51,866 nt of DNA from contig NZ_BOLK01000015.1 in assembly GCF_016861565.1 (NCBI RefSeq), positions 1 through 51,866 on the forward strand. The letters run 5' to 3'. The stretch is from Secundilactobacillus yichangensis (GTDB lineage Bacteria; Bacillota; Bacilli; Lactobacillales; Lactobacillaceae). This document shows, piece after piece, positions 49,197 through 51,866 of this stretch (its first letter is position 1; every line of letters starts with the position of its first letter). The translations under genes and the position numbers were made by a program. Under the pieces are notes generated by a model. The model did not search any database and was not told the DNA's origin. It was given only the letters and a program-made list of their open reading frames with translations.

Positions 49197-50168
49197 TTAA
49201 TCACGCTCAACATTTTTCACAATAACCGACATAGTACCGTCGGGATTCGTGCGAAACTCAACCACGTCTTTATTCTTCAAAACGTCCACTGGAACCGTCA
49301 TTTCAATGCCATTTCCAAGCTTAATTTTTTGTTTTTGATACTTCTTCTCAAAAATTGGTGCGTTGGGTACCCGAACCGTCTCCGAAACGCCGCGTTCTTT
49401 GAGCTTTTCTTTAAACGCTATCTTAGCTTCCGGGTTATTCTGGAAAACCGTTTCAGCAACGTGGTCACTATCAATGCTTTCGTCCTTCTTGATACTTTCA
49501 TACACGGCTTTATGTGTCTCTGGTACCGTTAATACGTCAGCTTCAGTATATTTCTTGGCTGTTTCCTTAACCGTTTTTTCAATCACTTTAATTTCGTCAG
49601 AAACTTTTTTAACCACCGGCATCTTTAAAACGTTCTGCGCAAAGGTCCAGTCTTCACCGTTATTATCGTACTTCTTCGATTGAACTCGAATCGTATCTCC
49701 CATTACTAAGAACCCGTCTTTAACCGTCTGAACCGGAGCCGGCAAAATGGTTTTGTTTTGAATGATCGTATTGACCAATGTGTCATCGTCGTACTCGATC
49801 GAATGTAAATACTTTGCGGTGTAGTCCAGCTTGACCATTCCAGTTAACTCAACCAAGTCATCATTTTGAGCACGAAAGAAAAGCAGATCACCGCCGTTAA
49901 TCTTTGTTGCACCTTTGATTGCATTAAAGAAATCCAGACTAATTTGAGCTGAATTGTCGATAAAATCATCTGGATGATCAACCAGCTGCTTTACAATCTG
50001 ACAATCATCGAGGTTAGTTTCCGTATACTCAGTCTTCATTAACTTTTCAATGACCTTTTGAAGGTACTCCTCCATGACCACGTCACTAGGGTCAACTGCC
50101 TTATGCGACACAACAACGTTGCCTGAATCCTTATCCATCACGTGGACGACTGCTTTTAATATTCTCAT
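49197..50168 (-). CDS. Nucleoid-associated protein, NdpA/NA37 family
   Basis: The 323-residue protein resembles the 37-kDa nucleoid-associated family: N-terminal MRILKAVVHVMDKDSGNVVV, central GGDLLFFRAQNDDLVELTGMVKLDY and KTILPAPVQTVKDGFLV. A charged C terminus has EKKYQKQKIKLGNGIEMTVP. Escherichia coli YejK binds DNA and is spread over the nucleoid; the role in Gram-positives is unstudied. SD AAGGTGG lies before the ATG. Single gene. Confidence 0.75.
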   Translation of the reverse strand: MRILKAVVHVMDKDSGNVVVSHKAVDPSDVVMEEYLQKVIEKLMKTEYTETNLDDCQIVKQLVDHPDDFIDNSAQISLDFFNAIKGATKINGGDLLFFRAQNDDLVELTGMVKLDYTAKYLHSIEYDDDTLVNTIIQNKTILPAPVQTVKDGFLVMGDTIRVQSKKYDNNGEDWTFAQNVLKMPVVKKVSDEIKVIEKTVKETAKKYTEADVLTVPETHKAVYESIKKDESIDSDHVAETVFQNNPEAKIAFKEKLKERGVSETVRVPNAPIFEKKYQKQKIKLGNGIEMTVPVDVLKNKDVVEFRTNPDGTMSVIVKNVERD

Positions 50169-50240
50169 GGGACCACCTTCGCTTAATTATTTGCTTACAA
50201 TCATACGTGAATGATCAGCCTGACACAACTAAACGGGTAC

Positions 50241-50280
50241 AAAAAGGAGTTAGTGGCAACATGTGCCCCTAACCCCTTAT
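50241..50280 (-). terminator. Terminator of the gntR-type gene
   Basis: AAGG.GTTAG.GGCA / TGCC.CTAAC.CCTT hairpin with TTTTTG on the minus strand. Confidence 0.75.
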
Positions 50281-50301
50281 AGCTACTTAATATTCGTCTT
50301 T

Positions 50302-51030
50302 CTACTCTTCATCCAGCGTCACAAACGTATTGTAGTTGAAGTAATCATAGCGTAAACGCATGTTTGAAACTTCAAACGGTGTGCCATCATCCAAGAAGAA
50401 GATACCTTCCATAATCGCAACTGGTTCGGTAGGCTTTAAGCCCAACAGTTCTTGGTCTTCTCCATTAGAAGGTGCAACCTTCATCGTCATGAACGACTTA
50501 GTAACTACCTTATTTTGAACGTCTTCCAGATAGTTAAAGATGGAACCTGAAACCACCTTTTGTGATAGTTCAGGCGCAATCTTGATTGGGATAAACCCCC
50601 GTTCAATCATGAATGGGTGATCATCAAATAACCGTAGGCGCGAAATCTCATACACGAAATCGCCTTTTTCCAGGAAAAGGTCTTGCTGCATTTCTTCATT
50701 AGCAGGAACAACTTTAAAGGACAGCAGTTTGATGCCCTGAGTCTGACCATCACTCTTAAAACTGTCTGTAATCCCTAAATTTGAACCTTCGTAATGAAAA
50801 ATCGTTTGGTTCTTCATGTATAATGGATTAATAAAGGTGCCAGAACCGCGTTTCTTGAAAATGATACCTTGATTTGCTAAAACACTAAGTGCTCGCTTGA
50901 TTGAACTGCGACTGACGTTGTATGCTTCACTTAGGCTGCGTTCATCTGGTAATCGTTTGTTTGGAAACTGATTATCGTGAATTCGCGATTTTAAGTCGTG
51001 CAATACTCTTCTGTAAACTAAATCTGTCAT
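50302..51030 (-). CDS. GntR/HutC-type regulator with UTRA domain
   Basis: The 242-residue protein has the GntR winged helix (LPDERSLSEAYNVSRSSIKR, ALSVLANQGIIFKKRGSGTF) and a UTRA effector domain, which usually binds a sugar phosphate or related ligand. The start at 51030 follows SD AAGGGAGA; 29 upstream residues in the open frame have no SD. Neighbours are unrelated, so the target is unclear; the nearby xfp is only a possibility. Confidence 0.9.
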   Translation of the reverse strand: MTDLVYRRVLHDLKSRIHDNQFPNKRLPDERSLSEAYNVSRSSIKRALSVLANQGIIFKKRGSGTFINPLYMKNQTIFHYEGSNLGITDSFKSDGQTQGIKLLSFKVVPANEEMQQDLFLEKGDFVYEISRLRLFDDHPFMIERGFIPIKIAPELSQKVVSGSIFNYLEDVQNKVVTKSFMTMKVAPSNGEDQELLGLKPTEPVAIMEGIFFLDDGTPFEVSNMRLRYDYFNYNTFVTLDEE

Positions 51031-51189
51031 TCCAATCTCCCTTGCAACTAACTCACTGATTTTATAATTAAATCGAGTATAACAGATTTTATAGTGTTCG
51101 GATAGATTGAAACGCACTATTAATTAAATTGGTCCTTATTAATTGTTCTTCTGGACTGCACCAAATTATTTAAGTAAGGAATGGTCATT

Positions 51190-51699
51190 ATGTCAAAAAA
51201 GAAGAAAAAAAGTCAATTACATAAAACATTAGTTGAACAGATTTTGGATAAAGCCAAGATCAGTTACGAGCAGTTATCGTTTGCAACCCACGAAGCGGGT
51301 GACGTTCAGCAAATGGACGTCGATGAAAGTACCTTTGACCAGCACACAATTTATAAAACGCTGGTTGCTTCCGGCAAAACGACTGGTCCTGTTGTCGGTG
51401 TGCTGCCACTGGACACCCACCTCGACCTTAAAAAGTTAGCCAAAGCTTCCGGCAACAAGAAGGTCAACATGGTGCCTTTAAAGGAACTGGTCAAGACCAC
51501 CGGCTACGAACACGGTGCTAACACCCCTATCGGCATCTGGGAAAAACTGAAGTACCCGATTTACTTTGATAATACTGCCAAAGAACAGGGCGAAATTATT
51601 GTTTCCTCTGGTCAGATTGGCCGTTCCGTAAAAGTGAACGCTGAAGCAGTCTGCAAGCTGGTGAACGGTGAGTTTACGGATTTGCTGGAAGAAGAATGA
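51190..51699 (+). CDS. ybaK: YbaK/EbsC-family Cys-tRNA(Pro) deacylase
   Basis: The 169-residue protein removes Cys wrongly loaded on tRNA(Pro). It has the YbaK fold: IYKTLVASGKTTGPVVGVLP with the conserved Lys, KKLAKASGNKKVNMVPLKEL, TGYEHGANTPIGIW and IIVSSGQIGRSVKV. ATG 51190 is chosen because SD AAGGA lies 9 bases ahead; the ATG at 51181 directly abuts the SD. Single gene followed by a hairpin repeat. Confidence 0.92.
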   Translation: MSKKKKKSQLHKTLVEQILDKAKISYEQLSFATHEAGDVQQMDVDESTFDQHTIYKTLVASGKTTGPVVGVLPLDTHLDLKKLAKASGNKKVNMVPLKELVKTTGYEHGANTPIGIWEKLKYPIYFDNTAKEQGEIIVSSGQIGRSVKVNAEAVCKLVNGEFTDLLEEE

Positions 51700-51721
51700 G
51701 ACAGTTGACTTCTATATCGAC

Positions 51722-51840
51722 TAATTGGGCTACATCAGGCAGAGAACTGCATGTAAGTCAACTCTGGTATAAATCCAAAACCAGGATTTCCACCAGAGTC
51801 GTCTTACACTCCGTTCTCTAAACGCCTGCTTTCGCACCTT
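51722..51840 (-). repeat. Dispersed long-hairpin repeat, copy F
   Basis: On the minus strand AGAGAAC/GTTCTCT and GTGTAAG.CGACTCTGGT with its partner close on AAATCC-TGGTTTT-GGATTT. Arms resemble E1/E2. Another unit starts at about 51845 and runs off the window. Confidence 0.75.
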
Positions 51841-51866
51841 GTTCTAATTGGGCTACATCAGGCAGA

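Overview
The window is chromosomal DNA of a low-to-mid GC lactic acid bacterium, most likely a Lactobacillaceae member (Lactobacillus sensu lato). This rests on the mix of genes: a phosphoketolase, a GH65 maltose phosphorylase with an MFS maltose transporter, T-box-controlled trp genes, RNase Y, a GntR/UTRA regulator and strong Gram-positive Shine-Dalgarno (SD) sites. The maltose phosphorylase carries its catalytic Glu at position 487, as I recall for the Lactobacillus brevis enzyme. No tRNA, rRNA, CRISPR array or prophage was seen. The species cannot be fixed from sequence alone.

Layout. 0-0.9 kb: frameshifted IS200/IS605 tnpB remnant cut by the window edge. 0.9-8.9 kb: choloylglycine-hydrolase-family enzyme, secreted NlpC/P60 peptidase, free-standing ATP-cone protein, Spx-like protein without the CxxC, large Na+/H+ antiporter, a candidate PhoP-box small RNA, two copies of a dispersed hairpin repeat, and a 5'-nucleotidase-family phosphoesterase. 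8.9-15.1 kb: queG, rny, a DUF1275 membrane protein, an alpha/beta hydrolase, an XRE regulator and a SAM-methyltransferase-like protein. 15.1-20.1 kb: malP-malT-malR on the minus strand with an 18-bp operator and a cre site. 20.3-31.6 kb: divergent aromatic amino acid genes, aroE-aroF-aroB leftward and trpEG / trpDCFBA rightward. 31.9-46.0 kb: MarR, EndoIII-like protein, membrane and secreted proteins, two tandem lplA genes, XRE-membrane regulator, usp, pseudouridine synthase and two ABC systems. 46.4-51.7 kb: phosphoketolase, nucleoid-associated protein, GntR regulator and YbaK deacylase. The window ends in another hairpin repeat.

The most interesting part is the aro/trp control region (23.26-27.19 kb). 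The aro operon has no T-box. Instead it has a promoter, a 21-codon leader ORF ending RFSYYWSM, and a chain of mutually exclusive complementary segments leading to an intrinsic terminator, which fits a ribosome-mediated attenuator sensing Phe, Tyr and Trp. The trp genes are split into trpEG and trpDCFBA, each with its own promoter and its own tryptophan T-box; the two leaders are near-copies. After each T-box terminator lies a short ORF with a strong SD (22 and 24 codons) sharing the peptide QKRWQ with different codons. Just after its Trp codon each ORF holds a segment complementary to the SD of the next gene. This suggests a second, translational Trp-sensing layer. A dispersed hairpin repeat has inserted into the first T-box leader.

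A second theme is repeated RNA-like structure. At least seven copies (plus remnants) of a roughly 100-nt hairpin occur at 6.8-7.1, 24.1, 24.4, 35.9-36.1 and 51.7 kb. Their arms differ but stay paired, around a conserved 7-nt loop (CGG[GT]YYT or TGGTTTT) closed by AAATCC/GGATTT. All structures, promoters and regulatory models here were read by eye and not computed.
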